NCBI GenBank assembly: GCA_030544215.1 | Contig: JARZZO010000011.1 | Span: 43,243,001 to 43,307,000 of the forward strand | Source of the DNA: Zantedeschia hybrid cultivar | Lineage: Eukaryota > Streptophyta > Magnoliopsida > Alismatales > Araceae | Direction of reading: 5' to 3' | DNA: 64,000 nt | Shown: positions 33,502 through 44,030 of the stretch, in pieces | Numbering within the stretch: position 1 is the first letter of the stretch | How the letters are laid out: each line of letters opens with the position of its first letter | The notes under the pieces: generated by a model | What the model saw: only the letters and a program-made list of their open reading frames with translations | What the model was told of the DNA's origin: nothing | Databases searched by the model: none | Program-made: the position numbers and the translations under genes

Positions 33502-34866
33502 CTAGGTAGGTAGCGCATGACCCTCAATGGTCAAGGGAACATCCCTCAAACAATTATAAGATATCATGAAGTCTCCAGAAGAAACCTCAACCATCAGACC
33601 ATCAGAGAACTCAACAATGGGTGCAGAAAGAATGTCTAGGAACTGCTCGGAAATAAAAGAATGCGAAGCACCTGAATCGATCAACACATGCGCAGAGTTC
33701 CCAAGGACAGAGAGTGTACCTTCCACCAAGTTGGACGCGCGAGCCTCCCTCCTGGTGATAGCCAGCACTCTCCCCTGAGTCCTCGGCTTCTTCTGATCGC
33801 CATGACCCTGCCCCTGACTATGCCCCTGCGGGCACTGCCTCGCCAGATGGCCCTGTTGGCCGCAAGTAAAACACCTCCTGGGAAGAGTGGGACACTGAGC
33901 CCCGCCATGGGCACCACCACACTGTTGACAAACTGTCGGGAGCCTCTGAGCTGGCTCCTGCTGTGCACTGGACACAGTCTGACTTTGCTGACCCTGCCTG
34001 GGCCTGCTGCTGCCGCTGCTGCCACTACTACTGCCACCACCCCTGAAGAATCTCCTGAATCGGGAGCCGAGAGAAGACGATCCCGATCCGACAGAAGGAG
34101 CCGGTGCCGCTGCCTTACCCCTGCCTCGCGCTGGCCCCTGAATAGTCTGCCCTCTCTCCCGGGCCGACTGGATCTGCTGAGCCTCTACAGCTGCTGCACG
34201 CCTAACTGCTGACGCCAAGTCTGTACAACAATGGGACGCCACGAAGTTCCTCAAACTGAGCCTAAGCCCATCCACAAACCTCTCCGTGCGACGCACCTCG
34301 TCCTCAGATATAAAAGGCACGAACCGTCCCAGCGAAACAAACTTCGCCTCGTACTCAAGTACCGTCATACTCCCCTGCGTCAGATCCATAAACTCCCTCT
34401 CCTTGGCTCGCTGGACATGTCTAGGGAAATATTGTGTATTGAACTCCTTGACAAAGGTCTCCCAAGAAATTTCCCTAAGACTCCTGTCCCCATAAGATAA
34501 ACTCTTCAGTGTGGTCCACCAGTCATAGGCGCTATCCTTCAGCATGAAGGTAGCCAGCGGGGTCCTCTCTACTACTGCACAGTCCATAGTATCAAAAGTC
34601 TTCTCAATCTCTCTAAGCCAATGAATGGCCTCGTCAGGGTCGGGACGACCGGTGAAGTGAGGTGGCCTCAGCTTCAAGAACCTCTCAAGTGTAGCTATGG
34701 TCCCTCCTCGAGCACTAGAACCCTCGCTAGGATCTCGTGTCTGATATCGAGCCATAGTATCCATCATGGCCTCCATAAACTGCTGAACACTCGGCCTCCC
34801 TGCCTCGGACCCACTAGGGGCATCTCCCCGCTCTCGAATAACTGGCATCCTCTTCCTGGGAGCCAT
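33502..34866 (-). CDS. gag: Gypsy G1 gag with N-terminal protease
   Basis: 454 residues. The retrotransposon-GAG core is at about 60-230 (HWLREIEKTF, DWWTTLKS, FNTQYFP). A Ser/Gly/Arg-rich stretch at 250-300 could bind nucleic acid. There are two zinc knuckles: CX2CX4HX4C at 332-345 (CFTCGQQGHLARQC) and a Cys/His variant at 313-325. The aspartic protease motif DSGASHS starts at 397. The frame ends at a TAG (33502-33504), and pol continues directly in the same frame, so it is either a single polyprotein with a nonsense change or, less likely, a read-through design. The start ATG is about 140 bp from the primer site. This is the best-preserved gag in the window. Confidence 0.9.
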   Translation of the reverse strand: MAPRKRMPVIRERGDAPSGSEAGRPSVQQFMEAMMDTMARYQTRDPSEGSSARGGTIATLERFLKLRPPHFTGRPDPDEAIHWLREIEKTFDTMDCAVVERTPLATFMLKDSAYDWWTTLKSLSYGDRSLREISWETFVKEFNTQYFPRHVQRAKEREFMDLTQGSMTVLEYEAKFVSLGRFVPFISEDEVRRTERFVDGLRLSLRNFVASHCCTDLASAVRRAAAVEAQQIQSARERGQTIQGPARGRGKAAAPAPSVGSGSSSLGSRFRRFFRGGGSSSGSSGSSRPRQGQQSQTVSSAQQEPAQRLPTVCQQCGGAHGGAQCPTLPRRCFTCGQQGHLARQCPQGHSQGQGHGDQKKPRTQGRVLAITRREARASNLVEGTLSVLGNSAHVLIDSGASHSFISEQFLDILSAPIVEFSDGLMVEVSSGDFMISYNCLRDVPLTIEGHALPT

Positions 34867-35007
34867 CTACTCGTCTACAATTACATAATCAAAAGTTCTA
34901 ATTAGAGTCCTAAAACCTATGCTACCGCCGTGCCTGTACGGGATAATGTATTTATTTGCCGAATTACAACATTTAACCTAGTTATTTATTTATTTGCCAG
35001 ACCGTAT

Positions 35008-35019
35008 GCTCTGATACCA
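35008..35019 (-). other. Primer binding site, gypsy G1
   Basis: The complement of TGGTATCAGAGC (tRNA-Met), two bases from the 5' LTR. The leader between it and gag (34867-35007) is only about 140 bp and holds nothing else evident. Confidence 0.9.
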
Positions 35020-35021
35020 AC

Positions 35022-37371
35022 TGTAACGACCCGCCACCCTATAATCGGGGATCCGATTACTAAATGGGTACCGAATCATTAATTTGGGACCAAACCAGGA
35101 TCTAGTAAGTCTGGGAAATAAATAATAAACTAAGCTAAACATTCACATCGCATTGACTTGAAATAAAAGTGCAGGAATTAAAATTATTACAATGCGACTC
35201 GATATAGCAAATAATTACATTCTCCAACAGAGGGAAATAATTAAACATACAGGCCAAAGATAAATAACAACTACATCGGGGCATACCCCGGAACAACCGC
35301 TGAAGGCACACCACCCGGCCGCACACGCTGCTCTAAGTCTGCTGGGAGTCCTCACCTGAAAACCGCAGGGGTGAGTCTCAAGACAAGACTCAGTAGGGAT
35401 CCTTCGATCCCCACTGCCCACGCACACACCCACAAGTGTAAAGTACAGCTAACAGAGGAGTAGCAAGTGTAGTGGCAGGTATGATATCTAATTCTCTACG
35501 TGAGAACACATGCAGTCGAAATATAATAATCATGCACATTCTAAATCAGCCATAAGAAAACCCACAACTGCCGTCTCGATAGAACTCGCCAACCGTACAA
35601 ACAACGGTGAGAAAAACCTCGACCCGCTGAGACCAAGGAGCAGCCCCTCGGATAGCACGCTCGCTACTCCGGCCCAACTGGCTCAGGTGACTACCCCTTC
35701 CCTCAGCATGAGTGACTCTCCGAATGTACCACTCCGACACCGGTACTAGCTGACCCCGGGGTTCACCAGGTGACCCTCTCTCACTAGGCGTCACCCCGCC
35801 CACACCCCCACCGGCGCTGTGCTCACGCCCCCACCAGCACAGGGTGAAAAATCGCTACAATGTCACTCCAGGTCCACAGTAACACAAAACCACCAAAACT
35901 CAGCACTGTACGATCCAGTCACGTGAAAAGTCCGCGATCGTATAACACACATGTGACACCATCCGGTCATGAAGAATCCATCTCCACCTGGTACACTAAA
36001 ACATGCACTAACCATCATCTAACAGTATGAACACATTTTACTGGCATGAATTAGTGGAATTCTGTCTTGAATCACGTCGACCGAGGTCGACGCCATTCAA
36101 GCTCCATGTATAGGTTCATATAAATCAGTCTTCAGAATCTGGCCTTAAAAGGCGTCGACACCAGAGGACGCCGTTTAAAAGGCGTCGACATCCTCAGACG
36201 CCATTCAACACAGAAAACCAGGATTTTACGAAATCTTTAAACAGGGGATTTCTGCCTTAAAAGGCGTCATGGCTACCCGACGCTATTCAAAACGCGTCGA
36301 CCACCCATGACGTCTTTTAGTCCCAGAATCCCAAACTGGCAGACTCTCAGTCAGGCGATTCCTGTCTAAAAGGCGTCGTGATGGCCCGACGCCCTTTGAA
36401 AAGGCGTCGTCCATGCACGACGTCTTTCAACCCCAGGAACCAGAGTTGCCATGAGCCCGAGGGCTCCCCTTTTCAACCCAAACAGCCCCAAAATACCCAA
36501 AAACGGAGGAGAAAGAGGGGCACACAATCCATAGGAAATCTCAATCATAGTAATTCCCCCATATCATCAAAAGAACTCCTAAACATGCTCATTCTACCCC
36601 CCAAAACCAAGGATCCACAACATGCATAAACGGGGAAAAAAATGGTTTAAACACAAAGCCGTGGGAACCGTCACCCTACCGGACACTCGAACGCCTCCGA
36701 GCTTCAAGCCGTCCGCCTGTCTCGTCCCACGCCGCCGCCGGTACCGCCGAGGTCGTCCTAGCCCCACCGTGACGTCGGCCGCCGTCCGGAGAGTAGAACG
36801 CCGCAGTGGAAGTGGAGGTGGTAGGGGTAGGAGCCAGGTAGAGGATGGAGTGGAGGGAGAGGCGAAATGGTGTGAGAAAAAGAGGGAGGAGGAGGGGGTC
36901 GCCGCCGTCGCAGGAGGAGAAGGAGAGAAGGAGAGTAGGAGAAAAATGAGGGAAAGAAGGAGGGCTCGCGGGGTTAACCAGAAACTGGCTAAAACGCGTC
37001 GACATGCACGGACGCCTATCAAGTGACATGACAGCCGCTCTGACAAGATTCTGAAACGCGTCGTCCCACACAGACGCCATTCAGACAATCTTGTCAGGGT
37101 CGTACTCTGACACACCCAGAGTCGCAGTCTAAAAGGCGTCGTCCCACGCGGACGCCGTTCAGACGACAAGACAGGGCCGTACACACGCGGCCCAAGGCCA
37201 GCCCACGTGGCACCCACGTGCCAGAACCTGAAACGCGTCTGCCACGGTGGACGTCGTTCAAAACGCGTCTCGAGGTCCTGACGCGATTCGACTCAGAACC
37301 CCCGCCCCTCACAAGGGCTAGAACTACCGGGTCCAACCTGAAAACCGGATCCGAAAGTCTCGATCCTTACA
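35022..37371 (-). repeat. 5' LTR of gypsy G1
   Basis: 2350 bp, nearly identical to 27937-30272. The main length difference is an 11-bp duplication around 37209 (a repeated CCCACGTG-containing segment). It carries the same two palindrome blocks. Confidence 0.95.
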
Positions 37372-37376
37372 GCGAC
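37372..37376. repeat. Right TSD of gypsy G1 (GCGAC)
   Basis: An exact repeat of 27932-27936. Confidence 0.93.
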
Positions 37377-37503
37377 GCCTTTCAAATGGCAGCTTCCCAG
37401 AGCGACGCGTTTTAAGAGAATTAACCGTAGTCTGTCCCTGCTTCTGCCACTATCAGGCGACGAGGGACAGTGACGCCTTTCAAAAGGCGGCTACCTGTGA
37501 CTG
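37372..37503 (+). repeat. Relic G1-family LTR, continuation
   Basis: This completes the palindrome interrupted by G1 (GACGCCTTTC) and has further AAAGGC/GACGC arms. It stops at 37503, where antisense copia pol begins. Confidence 0.6.
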
Positions 37504-38359
37504 TTGAGGAAGGCAGTCTTAACATCCATCTGTCAGATCTCATAATCGAAGTGTGTAGCTATGGCGAGTAGAACTCTGATCGACTTTATCATGGCAACTG
37601 GTGAGAAAGTGTCGTGATAGTCAATTCCTTGCCTTTGACGACATCCCCTTGCCACCAACCTTGCCTTATAAGTGTCGATTCGTCTATCTGCACCGATCTT
37701 TCTCTTAAAGATCCACTTGCATCCAATGGGTAAAATACCCTCTAGCAAGTCCTCCAAGTTTCAAACTTGGTTGGTGTACATAGACTGGATTTCTGAGTTC
37801 ATGGCTTCTCACCATTTCCCGGCTTCTGGGCCTTCTTTGGCCTCCTGGTAGGTTTTAGGATCATCATCCTCATTATATTCAACCTTAGACTCACCTTCAT
37901 CGATATGTCCTACATATCGTTCGGGTGGTCTAGGTACTCTACCAGATCAACGAGGCTTATTTGTATGTACCTAAACAGATTCAGAAACTGATATCTCATC
38001 AGATGATATTGTAGCTGTTTGGGGATCTGGAACCTCTTCCAGTACTATTTCACTCCCACCGTCCTCCTATAGAACGTATTACTCTTCCAGGAAGATAACT
38101 TTCCTTGAGACAAATACCTTTTGTTTACTAGGATGGTAAAAGTAGTATCTAAAGGTCTCCTTTGGATATCCCACAAACCTGCATTTATCAGTTCGTGATT
38201 CCAACTTGTCTGGATCATACCTCTTTACAAGAGAAGGACAAGCCCAGACTTTAACATGTAATTCTGATTTTATGCCTTTCCATATTAAGAAGTAGAGATC
38301 ACAGACTTGCTGGGTACTCTGTTCAGTAGGTATGCTGCTGACTCTAGAGCATACCCCTA
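37504..38359 (-). pseudogene. pol: Family A copia pol fragment (integrase end to RT start)
   Basis: The minus-strand translation matches A-family pol from YALESAAYLLN through KVWGCP and GYPKETFGYYF-like segments to the RT start (CKWIFKRKIGAD) and MDVKTAFLN. Stops and small indels break it into pieces, for example 38079-38471 and 37533-37757. It is truncated at 37504, within RT. At 38359/38360 it jumps directly to leader sequence, so gag, protease and half of integrase are deleted. Confidence 0.85.
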
Positions 38360-40731
38360 GAACGGAAGACGCCGACAGTCTCCTAGTGGGGATTAGAATC
38401 TCAATGACTTGTAGTACAGCCTTGTAAATAGCACAATAAACTATAATGCAATCAAAGAATACCCATCTCATGAGACTTGCAACTCCTTGTAATATCGATC
38501 ATATCTTCGGTCCCAAAGATTTAACGGCCTTGTGGATAGCACAACAAACCGTTAATTCTAGTCTAAGCATTACCATCATAACGTGACGAGTATAGATTTG
38601 CATGTAGCCCTTGTGGATAACACAACAGGGCTACGTGGTTCCTCTACCCAGATCTTTAGGCATCTTATGCCATAGCCAGTCTCTCCTTACAATTAGACAT
38701 GCCTTGTGGATAGCACAACAAACCCGCCTAAGGAAATTTGAATCCTATGACTATAACAATGGAGGACCACGCGGTAAGTTCTTAACTACTCATGTTACAG
38801 CTTAGAATTTAACGAGGGTTTTTACATAACTTTTATCTTGGTCTCTTTTAAGTGATAGTATATAAATATATCAAGTATATTTACTACTTACTATACCTGC
38901 TTTGATTCATAATCAAGAATAAAAACATTGTATCACATATATGTCTAGTGTGGTCATGGATAGCACAGTGGGTTTGACTGGAGCCAACAATCAAACGCAC
39001 AGAAAATCTAACATAACAATTATATTACAAAATATTGCAAACATAAAAGCAAAGGATCTCCATTGAATCGCCTTCCTAGTTTCAGCTGTGGATCGTCCTC
39101 GTTCCTTCCACGGTTGTCTCATTAGATTACAATAAATTCAAATTTTACATGTAAATAGAAGAAGGCCTTATGGTGAGTACAAGAGAGAGGGAGGTAGAAG
39201 TACATCGGAGTATGAGAGAGGGAGAGGTACGCAAACCTTTATTTATTAACAATTAATAAATATACAAACATACATCCACGATCCACAAACATCATTCATC
39301 ACATAAATAATTTAAAAGTGCATATCCATGACCACGGTATGTTTTATATCAACCCACATATGAGAAGCACATCACATGACTAAAAATAAAAGAGTCTCAA
39401 AATTAAATAATTTTGACTTTCAAAAAACTAGGTTCCAATAAAAATTGGCATTTGAATTTTTGAAAACTCATTTTATTATCTTAACATACAATTAAATCAA
39501 ATTTAAAAGCATATAAAACATATCACATGTGCACACACTCTAAATTAATAATTCCATAATATTCCATACATATTAGAATATTTCTAATAATTAAAATAAT
39601 CTAACAATTAGATTAAATAATATTAATAATCTAACAATTATACCATTAATAATTAATTACTAATCTAACTCTTATATTAGTTAATTAAAATTAATTAATA
39701 ATTTAACACTTAAATTAATAATCAACTCTAATTAATTATTAACTACTAATCTAACTCTTAGATTAGTTAATTATTGTTAATTACTAATTTAACATTTAAA
39801 CTAATAATTAACACTAATTAATTAATAATTAGATGAATTAATAGTTAATAATCTAACATTTAGACTAATAATTATTAACCACTAATTTAACTCTTAAATT
39901 AGTCAAATTAAGGTTAATTATTAATTTAACACTTAAACTAATAATTAACTTTAATTCATTAACAACTAATTATTGATCTAATTTATAGATTAGTTAATTG
40001 GAATTAATTATTAATTTAACACTTAAATTAGCAATTAACTCTAATCAATTAACAACGATTTGTTAATAATAATGATTCTATAATCATTTATAACCCAATT
40101 CAATAATATTAGATAAAAAAATTAATTTTCAAAACACTTTGAAATTTTAAATTTAAAATCTATTTATATTTTAATTGGATCATTGGGGTTCAATTTTGGG
40201 GGAATGTAATAGGAAATAGGGGGAAGTGGGGTGTTTGCCCCTATTTGGCCGAGCCATGGCTCGAGCCCTTTGGCTAGGCCAAGCCCAAGCCCTGGCTCGA
40301 ACCAGGCTCGGGGCCGGCCCGGCCTAGATTAGCCAAAAGCGGCCCGGTCCGCCCGCAAAGGCTCGGCGTGCCTGTTCTTCCTCCCCAACTACCTGACGCC
40401 CTAATACTTTACAGGTTGCAAGAAGGTGGAGGCCGGCGGCGGGGGGTATTGCAGGCTGCCTGGCGGCCGGCGCTCGACATCGCCCCAGCGCCGGCGACAC
40501 CCCCGACGCCGGCAGGGCTGCTGGCGGCACCCCTTTGCTGTTGGCCAAGCGCCCTTTTGCACCCCCTTTTCCTGGTTCAGAACCGAAGAGGAAGAAGAAG
40601 ACCGGCCAATTGCTGCTTGCCCTCCTTCTCCGGTGCTAGCTATGAAGCCCAGGGAGGACCGACAATCCTTCCCAGAGGATCCGAGGTCTCAGCCCTCATC
40701 CCCAATGATTGGAATCCCGAACGATTGTCTA
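38360..40731 (-). other. Family A copia leader fragment
   Basis: This is the minus-strand leader with all its blocks: same-loop hairpins (38420-38440, 38528-38548, 38609-38629, 38702-38722), AT-rich palindromes at about 39560-40190, a GC-rich block at about 40230-40590, and the CCAA-NNN-TTGG hairpin at 40702-40712. Stems have changed on both sides relative to A1 and A2 (TAACGG/CCGTTA versus TTAATGG/CCACTAA; CATGTAGCCC/GGGCTACGTG). The primer site and most of the LTR are missing. Confidence 0.8.
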
Positions 40732-40946
40732 TCTCGGATATCCTCCGACTAGGAACTATTAACAATATGTGTGTTTAAGTGATCAGTCTCATTAGTATGA
40801 TCTCATCATAATCTGATCACTATCGCATATAATCACAGACTTCATTATGAGACGATAATTAAAATGAATTATATACATAATAAAATAATATCACTTTATT
40901 TAATAAATGAACGCGATTCACATAGTCAGATTGGCTTGTAAGCCAC
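40732..40946 (-). repeat. Family A-like copia LTR fragment
   Basis: Matches about the first 200 bp of a family A LTR on the minus strand. The LTR tip is on the other side of G2, at 59948-59959. Confidence 0.82.
40942..40946. repeat. Left TSD of gypsy G2 (GCCAC)
   Basis: Repeated at 59943-59947. Removing G2 rejoins a continuous copia LTR end (GTAAGCCAC + CTAAGACTAACA). Confidence 0.88.
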
Positions 40947-41914
40947 TGATAAAGTGTTAAATTGATCATTTAAAGACAATCAAACGCATCATACTCATAT
41001 TTTTATCTGTAAAATAGCATGAAATGATAGATAATTGCGTACCAAGTCCAACGGTACTAATTTCGTCAAATTCTGACTTAAAAACATCGTCATTTCATGT
41101 GATTAATGGAGTATATGACATTTGCGGTTTTTCGACAAAATCGAGACGAAATAAATAAATATAATTATATTTTTATGATAATGTGCCAATTTATTTATTT
41201 TATGTGAACAGGACATGCCGATGATGCAGTGCAGTTGGTGGAAGTTCTGGAAATTTTGGGGAGGTCTAGTGTTCGGATTTCAATAAATTCGACTAATGCA
41301 GGGGTAAAAATGTAATTTGATGTCCTAATATTGTCCTAATTCTTGCCCAAAGAACCCAAGAAAAACCAACCACCTTCCCTTCCCCCACTTTCTTTTTTTT
41401 AAAAAACCTTCCTTTTCGTCTTTAAAAAAAAAAAGAATCCTCACTGTTTTCCTTCTCTCCTCTCTGTTTCCTTTTCTCTGTCTTTCTCTCTTTCCCGCCG
41501 CACACTTTCCTCTCTCTTTCCCACGACTCTCTCTTCCTCTCTATATATTCCTCTCACGTCCTTCTCCTTCTCCAGTTTCCTTCCCAGCAGCCGGCTCCTC
41601 CTCTCTCTCGGTTTCCCTTCCCACGCACAACTTCCTTCTCCCTCTCGTTTTTTTCCACAGCTCCTTCTCCTTCTCTTGTTTTCCCCTCCTCCTCTCACCC
41701 TCTCCTGGCCATCCCTCTCTTTCCCTCCCTTATTCCCTCTCTCTCTCTGGCAAACTCCCTCTCTCCCTTATTCTTCCTCCCCGCAACCTCTCTTTCTCGG
41801 TTCCTCCCTCTCTCTTCTCTTCCTCCCTCCACAGCTCCTCTCTCGGCTTCTCTCTGGTTCCCACGCGCAGCAGCTCCACGCACCACCAGTTGGGTATCCG
41901 GCTGCAAACCTGCA
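40947..41914 (+). repeat. Truncated 5' LTR of gypsy G2
   Basis: Aligns with 58055 to about 59018 and stops at CCTGCA. The last ~920 bp of the LTR, the primer site and the usual leader are absent. 41440-41870 is an extreme CT-rich tract, so its long antisense ORFs are artefacts. A TATATATT at 41542-41549 is a probable TATA box, also present in the 3' LTR near 58646. Confidence 0.85.
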
Positions 41915-41988
41915 TTTAAAAAATAATAATAATAATAAGAAATAGAAAACAAAATTCAAATCCATCCTCTCTCTATCAGTCCTAGTGT
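41915..41988 (+). other. Deletion junction with short TAA microsatellite
   Basis: TTTAAAAAATAATAATAATAATAAG bridges the broken LTR to the gag region. Nothing here resembles a primer site. Confidence 0.6.
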
Positions 41989-44030
41989 ATGCAAGGTAGG
42001 AGATCTCAAAATCCTAACCTTCTAGGACCATTTGCTAAAATAGAAAGAATCCTACATCAAAGAAATCCACTACAAGATCAAATGGCTGATAATCAGGACC
42101 CACCAAAGCAAATGAAGGACTATTTCATTCCAAATCGATATCAACCTTCATCCTGTATTCATCTTCCTCAGAATCCAGCCAATCAATATGAAATTAAATC
42201 TAGCACCATTCAGATGCTCCCATCCTTTTATGGGAATACTAATGAAGATCCTTATAAGCATCTGGATGAATTTCTAGAAATCTGTTCTATGGTGAAGATC
42301 CAGAATTTCACCGATGATGGCCTTAAATTGACCTTATTTCCCTTTTCATTAAAGGATAAGGCTAAATATTGGTTGGGAACTATAGGAAGGCCCATTATGA
42401 CATGGGAAGAAATGCAGAAAGAATTTCTCAAGAAGTTCTATCCCATAGGGCAGACCAATACCATGAGAAGGGCCATGACGAGTTTTACCCAAACTCCTGG
42501 GGAATTGATCCATGAATCTTAGGAAAGACTGGAAGAATTGCTTAGGAAATGCCCTCATCATGGGCTTTCAAAATGGCAAATTGTCCAAGCATTCTATGAA
42601 GGATTGTCTGAACAATTCAGATAGATGGTGGATGCCTCATGTAGAGGGGCATTTATGATGAAAAATGAAGATGAGGCCTATGATCTTTTTGAGATGTTAA
42701 GTGAAAATTCCATCAATCATGCCTCATTATCATCTTATGAGAGGTCTGTTGGGCCATCTAAACGGACTGGAATGTATGAACTTAAGGCCCGCGGAGAGCC
42801 CGAATCCAGAATGGACATAAATCTGATTAATCAGAAATTGGATAAGGTATACATCTTGGCCCAGAAACTAGACCAACTCTTGGCCTTAAACAAGCAAGAG
42901 CCTACTTACCCAACACAATCTAGTCCATATGAAGGCCCATCTTCTGCCAATCATGATATTTGTGCCTTATGTGCAAGTCCAACCCATCAAGTGAATGAAT
43001 GCCCAACTGGGGCCCAACTTCCACCATTCATTCAAGAACAAGTTCAGGCTGCCCAGGGATTCTCCAGGCCCAATAATGATCCATTCTCAAATACTTACAA
43101 TCCTACCTAGAGAAACCACCCTAATTTCTCTTGGAAAAATCAGCAGGCCCCATTACCAATGTCCAATCCTCCCATACATCAAGCCCAAAAGCCACATAAT
43201 TCATTTCAACAGCAATCTAATTTCTATGGAAATGTTCAGGCTAGGGGATCTCAAGCCCAGTTTTCTCAATCGGCCCATTATCAATCATTCCAATCAAGTC
43301 AACCGGCCCACTATCATTCATTCCAATCTGGACAACCAACCCAATACCATCCTCCACCCACTTATCAACAACCTCCTCAGCCCAACTTTGATGACAAATT
43401 CACTCAACTCCAACAACTGATTTTGACCCAGCAACAATCCATTGCTAAGTTGGAAAGCCAAATGGGCCAACTAGCTGAGGCTACGATGAGAAGAGAAGTG
43501 GGTCAACTTCCTAGTCAACCCATTGCCAATCCAAGGAATCAACCTCCGGGTTTTCCACAGCAATCGGGCCTTTTACCTCAGCCTGGCCCATTACCACAAC
43601 CTAAGGGGCCGCAATTTGAGAATGCTAAAGCCATTTCAGCCCTTAGGAGTGGGAGAAGTTTAGAAAAACCACATGCAGATAGAGAGTTAGCCCAAGGTTC
43701 CACTGATGGGCCTCAGGAAATTGAAAGTGAGAGTGAGGCTGAACCCAACATGGAGAAGTTGGAGGAGGATCTGAAAGGAAAAGGGAAGATAGATGAAGGC
43801 CCAAGTTCTTATCAACCTAGGGTGCCATTTCCTAATGCCTTGTTAGCGAAGCCCAATGCTAGGAAGAAACTGGCCCAGAATGAGGAGTTGTTGGATTTAT
43901 TCAAACAAGTCCAAATTAATATTCCACTCCTCGATGCCATCAAGCATGTGCCAGCTTATGCTAAGTTTCTCAAGGAATTATGTACTCCACGAAGAGAATC
44001 TAGAATGACACTCGAAAAGGTTCGGCTTTC
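41989..44030 (+). pseudogene. gag: Gypsy G2 gag
   Basis: The ATG at 41989 (or 42082) precedes a retrotransposon-GAG core: STIQMLPSFYGN, DPYKHLDEFLEIC, LFPFSLKDKAKYWL, FLKKFYP. A zinc knuckle CX2CX4HX4C (CALCASPTHQVNEC) is at about 42961-43002. A Gln/Pro-rich region follows. Stops: TAG 42520-42522 (Trp site), TAG 42622-42624 (before MVDAS, usually Gln), TAG 43108-43110 (Trp site). From 43111 the frame is open into pol. The gag/pol border is approximate. Confidence 0.88.

Larger units (their letters stand above)
27937..37371 (-). mobile_element. Ty3/gypsy element G1 (Tekay/Del-like chromovirus)
   Basis: A 9435-bp element with long LTRs (2336 and 2350 bp) and the TSD GCGAC. Minus-strand order: 5' LTR 37371-35022, tRNA-Met primer site, gag, protease, RT, RNase H, integrase, polypurine tract, 3' LTR 30272-27937. 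I counted about 30 LTR differences plus small indels (about 1.3%), the lowest in the window. It inserted antisense into a relic LTR of its own family. The lineage call rests on the integrase C-terminus, the long LTRs and the tRNA-Met primer site. Confidence 0.95.

Noticed and set aside
33502..33504. Programmed read-through between gag and pol in G1
   Set aside because: Three more TAG stops of the same kind lie inside pol, so nonsense mutation is the simpler explanation.
41441..41965. Arg/Glu-rich ORFs antisense to a CT-rich tract (and 58712-59152)
   Set aside because: Translation of a GA-repeat-like strand; duplicated because both regions are G2 LTRs.
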